Assembly: GCA_020850595.1 (NCBI GenBank)
Contig: JADZEK010000024.1
Location: 48,448-112,447, forward strand
DNA length: 64,000 nt
Reading direction: 5' to 3'
Source of the DNA: Anaerolineales bacterium
GTDB taxonomy: Bacteria; Chloroflexota; Anaerolineae; Anaerolineales; UBA6663
This document shows, piece by piece, positions 35,173 through 43,055 of the stretch (position 1 is its first letter; the number at the start of each line of letters is the position of its first letter). The notes under the pieces were generated by a model, which saw only the letters and a list, made by a program, of their open reading frames with translations, did no database searches and was not told the DNA's origin. A program made the position numbers and the translations under genes.

Positions 35173-35661
35173 GTGCCGCCTGCGTTTGACACCCTGCTGA
35201 CCATCCATGGCCCCGCGCTGCACGCCTATTTGTGGCGGCTGCTGCGCGACCCGGCCGACGCCGAGGACGCCCTGCAGGAGACCTTCCTGCGGGCGTTCCG
35301 GGCGTATGGCCGCGCGGCCGACCACCCCAACCACCGCGCCTGGCTCTACCGCATCGCCACCAACGTGGCGCGCACGCATCAGAAACGCGCGGCCCGCGCC
35401 GCCGCCCGCGCCAGCGCGCTCGACCCCGACCTGGCCGCCCCTGGCCCCGGCGTGGCCGAACAAGCAGCCCAGGCCCAGACCTTGCGGGCCGTGGCGGCGG
35501 CCGTGGCGGCGCTGCCCCAGCAGCAGCGCGCGGCGCTGATCCTGCGCAAATATCAGGAACTGGATTACGCCGAGATCGCCGCCGCGCTGGCCTGCACGCC
35601 GGCCGCCGCGCGCGCCAACGTCTATCAGGCGCTGAAGAAGCTGCGCCAACTGGATTGGTGA
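35173..35661 (+). CDS. ECF-type RNA polymerase sigma factor
   Basis: I choose GTG 35173 because GAGAGGAA lies 8 bp upstream and the protein then starts just before region 2 (PPAFDTLLTIHGPALHAYLW). The 162 residues contain region 2 (DAEDALQETFLRAFRAYGR and HRAWLYRIATNVARTHQ) and region 4 (LPQQQRAALILRKYQELDYAEIAAALACT). It has no anti-sigma gene beside it. The next gene, 13 bp downstream, is an Ogt-type DNA repair protein, so it may control an alkylation response; this is an inference from linkage. Confidence 0.9.
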   Translation: MPPAFDTLLTIHGPALHAYLWRLLRDPADAEDALQETFLRAFRAYGRAADHPNHRAWLYRIATNVARTHQKRAARAAARASALDPDLAAPGPGVAEQAAQAQTLRAVAAAVAALPQQQRAALILRKYQELDYAEIAAALACTPAAARANVYQALKKLRQLDW

Positions 35662-35674
35662 GAGAGAGACGACC

Positions 35675-36340
35675 ATGACCCCCACCCTGCCCCACGACCC
35701 CTGGCTAGAAACGCAGGCCCCCGCCCCCGATGCGGTGACCAAGGCGCTCGACGCCCTCTACGCGGCCGGCCCCGCGCCCGCCGCCACCGCCCGCGCCACT
35801 GCCCGCGCGCGCGCCACCCTCCGGGCCGCCGCCGACCCGCTGTGGTACGCCGGGCTAGAACGCAGCGCCCTTGGCCCGCTCTACGTGGCGCTGAGCGCGC
35901 GCGGCTTGGTGTCGGTGCGCTTCGGCCTGACCGAGGCCGCCTTCTTGGCGCTGGTGCGGCAGCAGACCGGGCAGACGCCCGTTCGCAACCCGGCCAGGGC
36001 CGGGGCCGCCGCGCGGCAGGTGGCCGAGTACGCGGCTGGGCGGCGCACGACCTTCGAGCTGCCGGTAGACCTGAGCCATGTGACGGCCTTCCAGCGGCAG
36101 GTGCTGCTGGCCGCCAGCCGCATCCCGCGCGGGCAGGTGCGCACCTACGCCGAGCTGGCGCGGCAGATCGGGCGGCCCAGGGCGGCGCGGGCGGTGGGCC
36201 AGGCCCTCAGCCACAACCCGCTGCCGATTGTGGTGCCCTGCCACCGCGTGCTGGCGGCCGACGGCTCGCTGCGCGGCTACCTGGGCCGCCAGGGGGTGGC
36301 GACCAAGCAGCGGCTGCTGGCGCTGGAAGGGGCGCGCTAG
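35675..36340 (+). CDS. ogt: Methylated-DNA-protein-cysteine methyltransferase with N-terminal extension
   Basis: This 221-residue protein has the active-site motif VVPCHRVLAADGSLRGYLG near the C-terminus, with the methyl-accepting cysteine, and the DNA-binding helix YAELARQIGRPRAARAVGQA before it. It removes alkyl groups from O6-alkylguanine by self-inactivating transfer. The N-terminal domain (LYVALSARGLVSVRFG) is present, preceded by about 60 extra Ala/Pro-rich residues. The extension resembles the short spacer of anti-sigma partners, but I see no motif that proves it. The gene follows the sigma factor in the same operon. Confidence 0.9.
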   Translation: MTPTLPHDPWLETQAPAPDAVTKALDALYAAGPAPAATARATARARATLRAAADPLWYAGLERSALGPLYVALSARGLVSVRFGLTEAAFLALVRQQTGQTPVRNPARAGAAARQVAEYAAGRRTTFELPVDLSHVTAFQRQVLLAASRIPRGQVRTYAELARQIGRPRAARAVGQALSHNPLPIVVPCHRVLAADGSLRGYLGRQGVATKQRLLALEGAR

Positions 36341-36420
36341 GGCTGGGTTTCAAGAGACTCTAGGGGCCTCCGGGGACTCTGGCGCACGGCTGGCGAACCG
36401 TGTCAAAATAGGAGCAAGCG

Positions 36421-36500
36421 TTGGTAGTCCTAACCAAATTAGGCATTCGCGCTATTGTGCTTAGTGTCAGTTGGCTAAGCGGCCAAATCGGCGCTATAGT
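36421..36500 (+). promoter_or_regulatory. Lrp-gene promoter with two TTGG/CCAA inverted repeats
   Basis: TTGGCT (36471) and TATAGT (36495) form a sigma-70-like promoter with 18 bp between them. TTGGT-N7-ACCAA at 36421-36437 and TTGGC-N6-GCCAA at 36471-36486 are similar inverted repeats about 50 bp apart, the second covering the -35 box. They are candidate Lrp autoregulation sites. Confidence 0.45.
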
Positions 36501-36535
36501 CAGCGGCGGATGGGGAGCTGAGGAAAGCAGGGCGC

Positions 36536-37060
36536 ATGGTGACGCTCGACGACGTTGACCGCCGGATTCTCGACTTGCTGCAAGCCAACGCGCGCCGCAC
36601 CAATGCGGAGATCGCGGAGGACGTGGGGCTGACAGCGCCCTCGGTCTTCGAGCGCATCCGCAAGCTGGAGCAGCGCGGCGTCATCCGCGGCTACACGGTG
36701 CAGGTAGACCCGCAGGCGCTGGGCAAGCCGTTGACGGCCTTCATCCGGCTGACGGCCGCCTACGACGACCGGCACGCCGCCGGGGTGCAGGCCCTGGCCG
36801 CCGACCCAGACGTGCTGGAGTGCTACAGTGTGGCGGGCGAAGACTGCTTCATCATCAAGACCCGCGTGAGCGATCCCAGCGCGCTGCAAGCGCTCATCCA
36901 TCGCATTCGGGGGCAATTGACCGTGCTGCGCAGCGTGACGATGATCGCGCTGTCGGCGGTGAAAGAGGGCGGGCCGCTGCGGGCGGCCGCGCCGCAGGCC
37001 GAGCGCCGGCCGGCGCGCAACGGGCACAGCGCCGCGCCGGTCCGGCGGCGCGGCGGCTAA
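36536..37060 (+). CDS. Lrp/AsnC-family transcription regulator
   Basis: This 174-residue protein has the N-terminal winged helix of the family (LDDVDRRILDLLQANARRTN, then GLTAPSVFERIRKLEQRGVI) and a RAM/AsnC ligand domain (ALGKPLTAFIRLTAAY, YSVAGEDCFIIKTRV). The C-terminal 25 residues are basic and low in complexity, longer than usual. Such regulators respond to amino acids. The EamA exporter gene starts 29 bp later and is probably its target, so the pair may sense and export an amino acid. Confidence 0.9.
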   Translation: MVTLDDVDRRILDLLQANARRTNAEIAEDVGLTAPSVFERIRKLEQRGVIRGYTVQVDPQALGKPLTAFIRLTAAYDDRHAAGVQALAADPDVLECYSVAGEDCFIIKTRVSDPSALQALIHRIRGQLTVLRSVTMIALSAVKEGGPLRAAAPQAERRPARNGHSAAPVRRRGG

Positions 37061-37089
37061 GGTTAAGGCCAAGCGAGGACCAGGCACAC

Positions 37090-38016
37090 ATGAAACAATG
37101 GCTCGTGTTCGGATTGCTGGGCATCGTGTGGGGCTCATCGTTCTTGTGGATCAAGATCGCCGTGGCCGAAACCGGGCCGTTCACGCTGGTGGCCTTCCGG
37201 CTGCTGTTCGGGCTGCTGGGGCTGGCGCTGATCATGCTGGCGCGCAAGCAGGGCCTAAGCTTGAGCAAGCGTACGCTGGCGGCCTTCGCCTTCATGGGCG
37301 TGTTCAACACAGCGGTGCCGTTCGTGCTCATCACCTGGGGCGAGCAGTACATCGCCAGCAGCCTGGCGGCCATCCTCAACGCCACGGTGCCGCTGTTCAC
37401 CATCGTCTGCGCGCACTTCTGGCTGCACGACGAGAAGATCACCCTGCCCAAGCTGGCCGGGCTGGCGCTGGGCTTTGTGGGCATCGTGGTGCTGGTCAGC
37501 CGCGACTTCGCGCCGGAGGTGCTGCGCGACGCGCTCGCCGGGGCCGGGCTGTGGGGCCAGGCGGCGGTGCTGGGCGGGTCGCTGTCCTATGCGGTGGCGG
37601 CCACCTTCTCGCGGCGGCACTTGCGCGGGCAGCCGCCCATCTTGCAGACCGGCATGGTGCTGCTGATCGCCGATGCGCTGATGTGGGTGGTGACGCCCGC
37701 GGTCGAGCGGCCCATGAACCTGCCGGATACGCCGCTGGCCTGGTTCGCCATCGTGTGGCTGGGTTTGCTCGGCTCTTGCCTGGCCTATATGCTGTTCTTC
37801 CACCTGATCAACGCCTGGGGGCCGACGCGCACGAGCCTGGTGACCTATGTGTTCCCGGTGATCGGGCTGGTCTTGGGCATTGTCTTCCTGCACGAGCCGG
37901 CCGACTGGCGGCTGCTGATCGGCTCGCTGCTGATCGTGGGCGGAATTGGCGCGGTGAACGTGCCGATCAAGCCGCAGAGCGCGGCGCGCACGGGGGCGGC
38001 AGTGAGCGCGAAGTGA
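37090..38016 (+). CDS. EamA/DMT-family transporter
   Basis: I start at ATG 37090, giving 308 residues with ten hydrophobic segments in two five-helix repeats, the EamA layout. The first reads WLVFGLLGIVWGSSFLWIKI, and the second repeat begins near LWGQAAVLGGSLSYAVAATF. Members export amino acids or other metabolites. The gene follows the Lrp regulator and is closed by a clear terminator, so the two form a compact unit. Confidence 0.9.
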   Translation: MKQWLVFGLLGIVWGSSFLWIKIAVAETGPFTLVAFRLLFGLLGLALIMLARKQGLSLSKRTLAAFAFMGVFNTAVPFVLITWGEQYIASSLAAILNATVPLFTIVCAHFWLHDEKITLPKLAGLALGFVGIVVLVSRDFAPEVLRDALAGAGLWGQAAVLGGSLSYAVAATFSRRHLRGQPPILQTGMVLLIADALMWVVTPAVERPMNLPDTPLAWFAIVWLGLLGSCLAYMLFFHLINAWGPTRTSLVTYVFPVIGLVLGIVFLHEPADWRLLIGSLLIVGGIGAVNVPIKPQSAARTGAAVSAK

Positions 38017-38038
38017 GTCTGCCGGTGCGGCAACCCCA

Positions 38039-38070
38039 ACGGGTCAGGCCTTTGCGCCTGGCCCGTTTTT
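38039..38070. terminator. Rho-independent terminator of the Lrp-EamA unit
   Basis: ACGGGTCAGGC (38039-38049) pairs with GCCTGGCCCGT (38056-38066) over 11 positions with one G-T wobble, and a run of T follows (38066-38070). The reverse-strand neighbour ends inside it, so it may serve the downstream gene as well. Confidence 0.8.
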
Positions 38071-38554
38071 ATTTGCGGCGCTGCTCGGCGAAGGCAGCCA
38101 GGTTGCCGATGTGCTCGCCGTAGTGGCTGTAGGTGGTGTAGCGCACCCACCAGTTAATGCGGCCCGCCGGGTCGAGCAGCGCGGCGTCGGGCACTTGGTC
38201 GAGCAGGGCCAGCAGGGCGCGGCGGCTGGCGTGCACCCGGCGGCGCGTGGCGGCCAGGCTGCGGCCCGCATCGGCGGCGTGCTGCTCGGCGTTGAAGCGA
38301 TCGGTGCCATGACCGAGCGTGGCGCGGCGGCCCGCCAGGTACTCCGGGATGATGCGCAGGGCGGCCTCTTGCCAGGCGGCGACGTGGTTGAGCACGTCCT
38401 TGACGCTCCACGTTGGCCCAGAAGCACCGGGCGCGAGCAGGGCCGCCTCCGGCAAGCCGCGACAGGCGTCGGTCAGCTCGGCCCAGTCGGCGGCTTCGCG
38501 GGCCAGCAGTTCGGCGCGGGTCTTGGGGCGCGGGCGAGGCGAGCGGCGGGACAT
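38069..38554 (-). CDS. DinB/ClbS-like four-helix protein
   Basis: This 161-residue protein resembles the DinB/ClbS superfamily. It has a helical onset (RAELLAREAADWAELTDACR), the segment PTWSVKDVLNHVAAWQEAAL with its histidine, and a late INWWVRYTTYSHYGEHIGNL containing the family's last histidine-type position. DinB-like proteins bind metal or thiol cofactors and include ClbS-type hydrolases. It is convergent with the EamA gene and lies 42 bp before galactokinase on the minus strand. Its ATG overlaps a heptanucleotide repeat, an unusual leader. Confidence 0.72.
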   Translation of the reverse strand: MSRRSPRPRPKTRAELLAREAADWAELTDACRGLPEAALLAPGASGPTWSVKDVLNHVAAWQEAALRIIPEYLAGRRATLGHGTDRFNAEQHAADAGRSLAATRRRVHASRRALLALLDQVPDAALLDPAGRINWWVRYTTYSHYGEHIGNLAAFAEQRRK

Positions 38555-38574
38555 GGGAAGTGGGAGGTGGGAGG
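38552..38574. repeat. Heptanucleotide repeat over a start codon
   Basis: GGGAA, GTGGGAG and GTGGGAG units in 7-bp phase overlap the start codon and leader of the DinB/ClbS-like gene on the opposite strand. It belongs to the same family as 14950-15004 and 33033-33072. Confidence 0.5.
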
Positions 38575-38596
38575 GCCGTGCGGGGGGCAGAAGGTC

Positions 38597-39799
38597 TTAC
38601 TCGGTCGGCGGGAGGAGGCCCGCCCCGGCAGCGGCCTGGCAGACGTAGATCTCGGCGGTAAGGCCGGTGGCCCCGTGGTAGGCGGCGGCCAGGGCGGGCA
38701 CGAAGGCCGCAACCGCCTCGCTGGCGACGAGGTTAACGGTGCAGCCGCCGAAGCCCGCGCCGGTGAGCCGCGCGCCATAGCAGCCGGGCAGCGCCTGGGC
38801 GGCGCTCGCCATCGCGTCCAACTCGGGGCCAGAGACCTCGTACAGGTCGCGCAGGCTGGCGTGGCAGGCGTTCATCAGCGCGCCAAAGTCGGCCACGCGC
38901 CCGGCTTGCAGCAGGCCCACGGCCGCTTCGGTGCGGGCGCACTCCTCCACTACGTGCCGCGCGCGGCGGGCTACCACCGGCTCTAGCGCGGCAGCGTGGG
39001 CGTTGAAGTCGGCCGGCGATACATCGCGCAGGGCCTGGATGGACTCGTCGTGCAGGGCGGCGCGCAGGCCGCGCACGGCTTCCTCGCATTCGGCGCGGCG
39101 CTGGTTGTAGGCGCTCTGCCCCAACTCACGGCGTAGCGTGGTGTCGGCCACCACGATGCTGACGCCGGGCGGCAGCGGCACCGCCTGCCAGGCCAGCGTG
39201 CGGCAGTCGAGCCGCAGCAGGCGCCCAGCCTGCCCGCAAGCCGAAGCGAACTGATCCATCAGCCCGCTGTTCACGCCGACATATTGGTTCTCGGCCCGCT
39301 GGCACAGCCGCGCCATCTCCAGCGCGGGCAAGCGCCACCCGCCCAGGTGCTGCCAGGCCGTGGCGAAGGCCACTTCCACGGCAGCGGAGGAGGAGAGGCC
39401 CGCGCCCACCGGCACGTCCGAGGCCAACACGGCGCGCAGACCGGTCACGGCCAGGCCCTGCTCGGCCAGCGCCCAGGCCACGCCCGCCGGGTACCAGGCC
39501 CAGCGCGGCAGCTCGGCGCCCAGGCTGTCAAGCTTGTTGTGCAGGTCGGCGAGGCGAAAGCTCACCTGCGCGCCCAGGTCGGGCGCGACGATCTCCACCA
39601 GGCCGTCTTCGGCGGCGGGGCCGGCGGCTACATAGGCGGCGCGGTCAATGGCGGCGGGCAGCACCCACCCGGCGTTGTAGTCCACGTGCTCGCCCAGCAG
39701 GTTCACCCGGCCGGGGGCGCGGGCCGTGAACGCCGGATCGGTGTGGAAGGCCGCTTGAAAGGCGGCGGTGGCGCGCTGAGCTGGAGAGGCAGACGGCAT
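38597..39799 (-). CDS. galK: Galactokinase
   Basis: I start at ATG 39799, giving 400 residues, close to the family norm of about 390. The galactokinase signature GRVNLLGEHVDYNAGWVLPA is present near the N-terminus, followed by the GHMP ATP loop VPVGAGLSSSAAVEVAF and the third motif GARLTGAGFGGCTVNLV. The catalytic base Asp lies in NSGLMDQFASACG. It phosphorylates galactose at C1 in the Leloir pathway. No galT or galE lies in the window, so it is a stand-alone gene. Confidence 0.95.
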   Translation of the reverse strand: MPSASPAQRATAAFQAAFHTDPAFTARAPGRVNLLGEHVDYNAGWVLPAAIDRAAYVAAGPAAEDGLVEIVAPDLGAQVSFRLADLHNKLDSLGAELPRWAWYPAGVAWALAEQGLAVTGLRAVLASDVPVGAGLSSSAAVEVAFATAWQHLGGWRLPALEMARLCQRAENQYVGVNSGLMDQFASACGQAGRLLRLDCRTLAWQAVPLPPGVSIVVADTTLRRELGQSAYNQRRAECEEAVRGLRAALHDESIQALRDVSPADFNAHAAALEPVVARRARHVVEECARTEAAVGLLQAGRVADFGALMNACHASLRDLYEVSGPELDAMASAAQALPGCYGARLTGAGFGGCTVNLVASEAVAAFVPALAAAYHGATGLTAEIYVCQAAAGAGLLPPTE

Positions 39800-39905
39800 G
39801 GGCACCCGGGCAGCGCGAGAGTGTGGGCGCGCTGCGCCACTAAGGGTAGAAAAGAACAGCGGGCTTGGCAAGGGGCAATTTGGCGGCGCGGCCGGAGCAA
39901 CCAAC

Positions 39906-39935
39906 GCGCCCCGGGTGAATTATCACCAGGGGCGC
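39906..39935. terminator. Long hairpin between the coiled-coil gene and galK
   Basis: GCGCCCC-G-GGTGA pairs with TCACC-A-GGGGCGC around an ATTA loop, 12 bp with one mismatch. On the minus strand it lies 46 bp after the coiled-coil gene stop. No clear T tract follows, so termination is likely but unproven. Confidence 0.5.
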
Positions 39936-39980
39936 GGGTTGTGCAGGGGCGCGGGCGGGCGAGGCGGCGGGTCTGGCGCT

Positions 39981-41060
39981 TTACTTCTTCTTGGCCTTCA
40001 GCGACGCCTGGTAGGCGGCGGCGATCTTGGGATAGGCAGCCTTGGCCGAGGCGTAGTCTTTAGCCTTGGCCTTGAGCAACGTGCCGGCCGCCTTGATGTC
40101 GGTGACAATCGCCACCAGGCTGGCCTTGACCTGGGCATCCTTCATCTCGGTGCTGCGCAGGCCCTTCTGCACGTTGACGTACAGCTTCTTCATGTTGGCT
40201 TCGTAAGTCACCATGCGCTTGTAGCCCGCCTCGGCGTTCTTCCACAGACCTTCGAAGGTCTTCATGCCGGGGGCATCCTTGGGCCAGTTCTTGCCGGTGA
40301 CCGTGTTGTTAAGCGATTTGGCGTTGGCGGTGATCGAATCGGGCTTGGGCTGCAAGCTCTTGGGGACCTTGAGGTCGGCCAGCAGCGTGGCGATCTGCGC
40401 GGCGCCGTCGGCGGCGATCTTACGGGCGTCGGTGATCGGGCGCTGCGCGCCGGTGCCGGCCTTGATGCCCTGCTTCATGGCGGCCTTGTTGACGATGAGC
40501 GTCAGGCTGTCGGCCTCGCGCTTGAGGGCGCGCACCTTTTCGAGAGAAGTGCCGATGGCCTTCTGGTCGTTGATGATGGCGGCGCGGCGAGCCATGAACT
40601 CGGTGATGAACTTGTCGGGAAACTTGAGCACGTTGGCGGCGCCACCCCACGGGTTAGCGCGATAGGTGCGCCACGAGTCGCCGTAGTCGTGGGCGTCGCG
40701 GTCAATGGCCGTGGCGCGGTCGGCAATCTGCTTGGCGAAGTGCTTGAGCTGGTCCTGCAATTCCTTGCGCGTGGGGTCCTTCTTGATGCCGGCCGTCACC
40801 TGCTTGGCGTCGGCCATGTACTCGACGGCTTCGCGCTCCAGCCGGGCGACGGTCTGCTGGTGCTGGGCAAAGCCTTGCTCAATGGTGCCAATGTCGTGGA
40901 GCAAGCGGGCCTGGACCAATTCGCCCTGGTGATCCAGCAGCTTTTGCAGGCGGTTGCGCTCCGGGTCGTTGCCGGCCGCCGCCTTCCAATCCTTGGCGAG
41001 GTTGACCCAATCATCCACCAGGCCGGTGGCAAGGGTGTCGTTGACAACCGGGTAAGTCAT
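39981..41060 (-). CDS. Uncharacterised lysine-rich coiled-coil protein
   Basis: This 359-residue protein is soluble, helical and rich in Lys, Ala and Asp (ELQDQLKHFAKQIADRATAI, SLEKVRALKREADSLTLIVN). It starts MTYPVVNDTLATGL and ends in KAKKK. There is no signal peptide, membrane segment or cysteine pair. Its codon use and composition are less GC-biased than those of its neighbours. It has its own well-formed promoter (TTGACG, 17 bp, TATCCT) and a hairpin downstream, so it is a single-gene unit, probably well expressed. I do not recognise a family. A structural or scaffold role is possible. Confidence 0.65.
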   Translation of the reverse strand: MTYPVVNDTLATGLVDDWVNLAKDWKAAAGNDPERNRLQKLLDHQGELVQARLLHDIGTIEQGFAQHQQTVARLEREAVEYMADAKQVTAGIKKDPTRKELQDQLKHFAKQIADRATAIDRDAHDYGDSWRTYRANPWGGAANVLKFPDKFITEFMARRAAIINDQKAIGTSLEKVRALKREADSLTLIVNKAAMKQGIKAGTGAQRPITDARKIAADGAAQIATLLADLKVPKSLQPKPDSITANAKSLNNTVTGKNWPKDAPGMKTFEGLWKNAEAGYKRMVTYEANMKKLYVNVQKGLRSTEMKDAQVKASLVAIVTDIKAAGTLLKAKAKDYASAKAAYPKIAAAYQASLKAKKK

Positions 41061-41147
41061 GACGAAATCCTTTCAGCTAGGCCCAGGCAGGCGGCCAAGG
41101 CAGGTTAGAGAAAAAACGAGCGCGCCGAGACACTCACGAACATCTTC

Positions 41148-41176
41148 AGGATATTTTCAATCTGAATAGGCGTCAA
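41148..41176 (-). promoter_or_regulatory. Sigma-70-like promoter of the coiled-coil gene
   Basis: The minus strand has TTGACG (41171-41176) and TATCCT (41148-41153) with exactly 17 bp between them, in the only AT-rich part of this gap. The leader of about 80 nt carries AAAGGA before ATG 41060. Confidence 0.6.
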
Positions 41177-41225
41177 CCGACAAGTCTGGCAAAACGCCTG
41201 ACGAAAGCCTGACGCGCCTGTCGGC

Positions 41226-43040
41226 TTAGGCGCGAGCGCCACCGGGCAAGTCGCCATCGGTCAGCAGGCCCAGGGCGGCCAGGGCGGCGCGCAGCTCGCC
41301 GGCGCGCTCGCGGCGCACGGCTACGGCGGCAGGGCCGAGGCTTTCGCCCAGCAGATCGCGCACAGAGGGAGTGCGACGCAGCAGGTCGAGCACTTCGGGG
41401 GTGGCGAGGCGCAAGACCACGGTGTCGAGCAGGGCGGCCTCCGGGCCGTTGTGCTCCCAGCGGCGCAGGGCGGCGGCCAGCGCGGGCAGCGCCGAGTGCC
41501 CGGCCGCGGCGCGCTCCAAGAACTGAATGATGCGTGGAACGGTAATGCCCTTGCGGGCGGCGCGGGCCAGCGCGGCGGGCGAAAGGCGATAGGGGTAAAC
41601 CACGCCGCCCGCCGCCTCGGGCGGCAGCCAATCGGTGAGGCGGGCCAATTGAAAGCGATCGTAGGCCGGGGCCGCCCCAGGCACGCGCACCAGGCCGGTC
41701 GGGTCCAGGTCGAGGGCGGCGACGGGGCTGGGGTCGGCGTCCGCGTCCCAGGCGGCCCGGTCGAGCAGCGCCGCGCCGTAGGGTGTCAGGCGGAAACCCG
41801 GCTCGGCGGCCGTTGGCGCCACCTCCACCAGTCCCAGCCAGCGCAGAGGTTGGCCGATGAGCCAGCGGACCAGCGCGCCATCCACGCGGTCCCAGTTCTC
41901 AAAACCGCGCAGGTAGGCTCCGCCAGCGGCGCGGTGAGGCTGCGCTGGAAGCGCGGCGCGGATGTACCAGGAGTCGTAGTCACCGGCGGGGCGCTGAAAG
42001 TCGGGCTGACGATCTTTCAGGGCGGTGACGAAGGCCGGGGTAGACCACCAGACGCCCGCGGGCACGGCGGCCAGCAGCGCCAGCACGGCCTGGCGCGCGG
42101 CGAGCGGATCGTTGCGCCAGCCGACGCCCTCGAAGGCCAGGCCGGGCACATGCAGCAGGTCATTCCAATCAGGGCTGCCGCGCCAGGCCTCGGCCAGGGC
42201 GCGCAGGCGGGCGGCGGGCGACGCCTGCAAGTAAGGCTGCACTTTCTCTGGGATGAGCTGAAAAGGCTCGCGCGCGGCTTCGGTGAGCAGGCCCAGCGCG
42301 CGCAGCAGTGTCAGGTAGAGCGGCAGCGCCTCCGGCTGGCGCAGGTAGCGGGCGAGCGCTTCGGCGTGGCGGGCGGGCAGCGCCGGGGCATCTGACCCGG
42401 GCGCGGGCGGGGCGGGGCTGCGCTGGTCGAGCGCGCCGCCGGCCTCGGCTCGGACGGTAATGACCTGCAAGTAGGCCAGCAGCGTGACGCTGTCATCGGC
42501 GGCGGCCAGCGAAGCCGGCGGCCCGGCGCTCGCGACGTTCGCGGCGCTCGCTGCACTCGGCAGCAGCGGCCGGCCGGGCGGCGCAGCGGGGACGGCGGCG
42601 TCCGCGGCAGGGGCCACGTAGACCAGCGAGCGCAGGTCGTCGGGGACGAAGAGGTATTCCTCGTGGCGGCCCGCTTCGCTGAAGAAGGCGCGGCCGATCA
42701 GCCCGCGATACCAGAGCGTCTCGGTGGCGGTGGGGGCGTTGGCCCAGGGCTTTTCGCGGTCGCGGCGGGCGGGGCCCATGGCGCGCAGCTCGCCGTGGCG
42801 GCGGGCGAAGGCGGCCAGCGGCTGGCGGCCGGGGCGGGCCAGCGTCTCGAAGGCGGCGCGCGCGGCGGGGGGCAGATCGGCCACCAGAGCCGCGGCGCGC
42901 TCCGGCTGGAGCATGGCGGCGGCCAACTCATCCACGGCCTCGCGCTGGCTGCCGGCGGCTAGGCCCTGGCCCCACAGCTCGGCGATGAGCCGCAGCAGCG
43001 CGAGATCATGGTCGGCCAAAACGCGGCGCAGGTCGGGCAT
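41226..43040 (-). CDS. Helicase-associated (XPB/Ssl2 N-terminal-like) domain protein
   Basis: This 604-residue protein has no helicase motifs itself. Near its C-terminus it carries the helicase-associated fold in AALDLDPTGLVRVPGAAPAY, then LARLTDWL, YRLSPAALARAARKGITVPR and HSALPALAAALRRWE. This is the pattern of the domain found N-terminal to XPB/Ssl2-like helicases and as a stand-alone protein in Actinobacteria and Chloroflexi. The N-terminal 400 residues are helical and Ala-rich. A role in DNA repair or regulation beside an XPB-like helicase is plausible; no such helicase gene is in the window. It lies 15 bp after the lipid-kinase gene. Confidence 0.72.
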   Translation of the reverse strand: MPDLRRVLADHDLALLRLIAELWGQGLAAGSQREAVDELAAAMLQPERAAALVADLPPAARAAFETLARPGRQPLAAFARRHGELRAMGPARRDREKPWANAPTATETLWYRGLIGRAFFSEAGRHEEYLFVPDDLRSLVYVAPAADAAVPAAPPGRPLLPSAASAANVASAGPPASLAAADDSVTLLAYLQVITVRAEAGGALDQRSPAPPAPGSDAPALPARHAEALARYLRQPEALPLYLTLLRALGLLTEAAREPFQLIPEKVQPYLQASPAARLRALAEAWRGSPDWNDLLHVPGLAFEGVGWRNDPLAARQAVLALLAAVPAGVWWSTPAFVTALKDRQPDFQRPAGDYDSWYIRAALPAQPHRAAGGAYLRGFENWDRVDGALVRWLIGQPLRWLGLVEVAPTAAEPGFRLTPYGAALLDRAAWDADADPSPVAALDLDPTGLVRVPGAAPAYDRFQLARLTDWLPPEAAGGVVYPYRLSPAALARAARKGITVPRIIQFLERAAAGHSALPALAAALRRWEHNGPEAALLDTVVLRLATPEVLDLLRRTPSVRDLLGESLGPAAVAVRRERAGELRAALAALGLLTDGDLPGGARA

Positions 43041-43055
43041 GGCGCGGAAGGCGCG

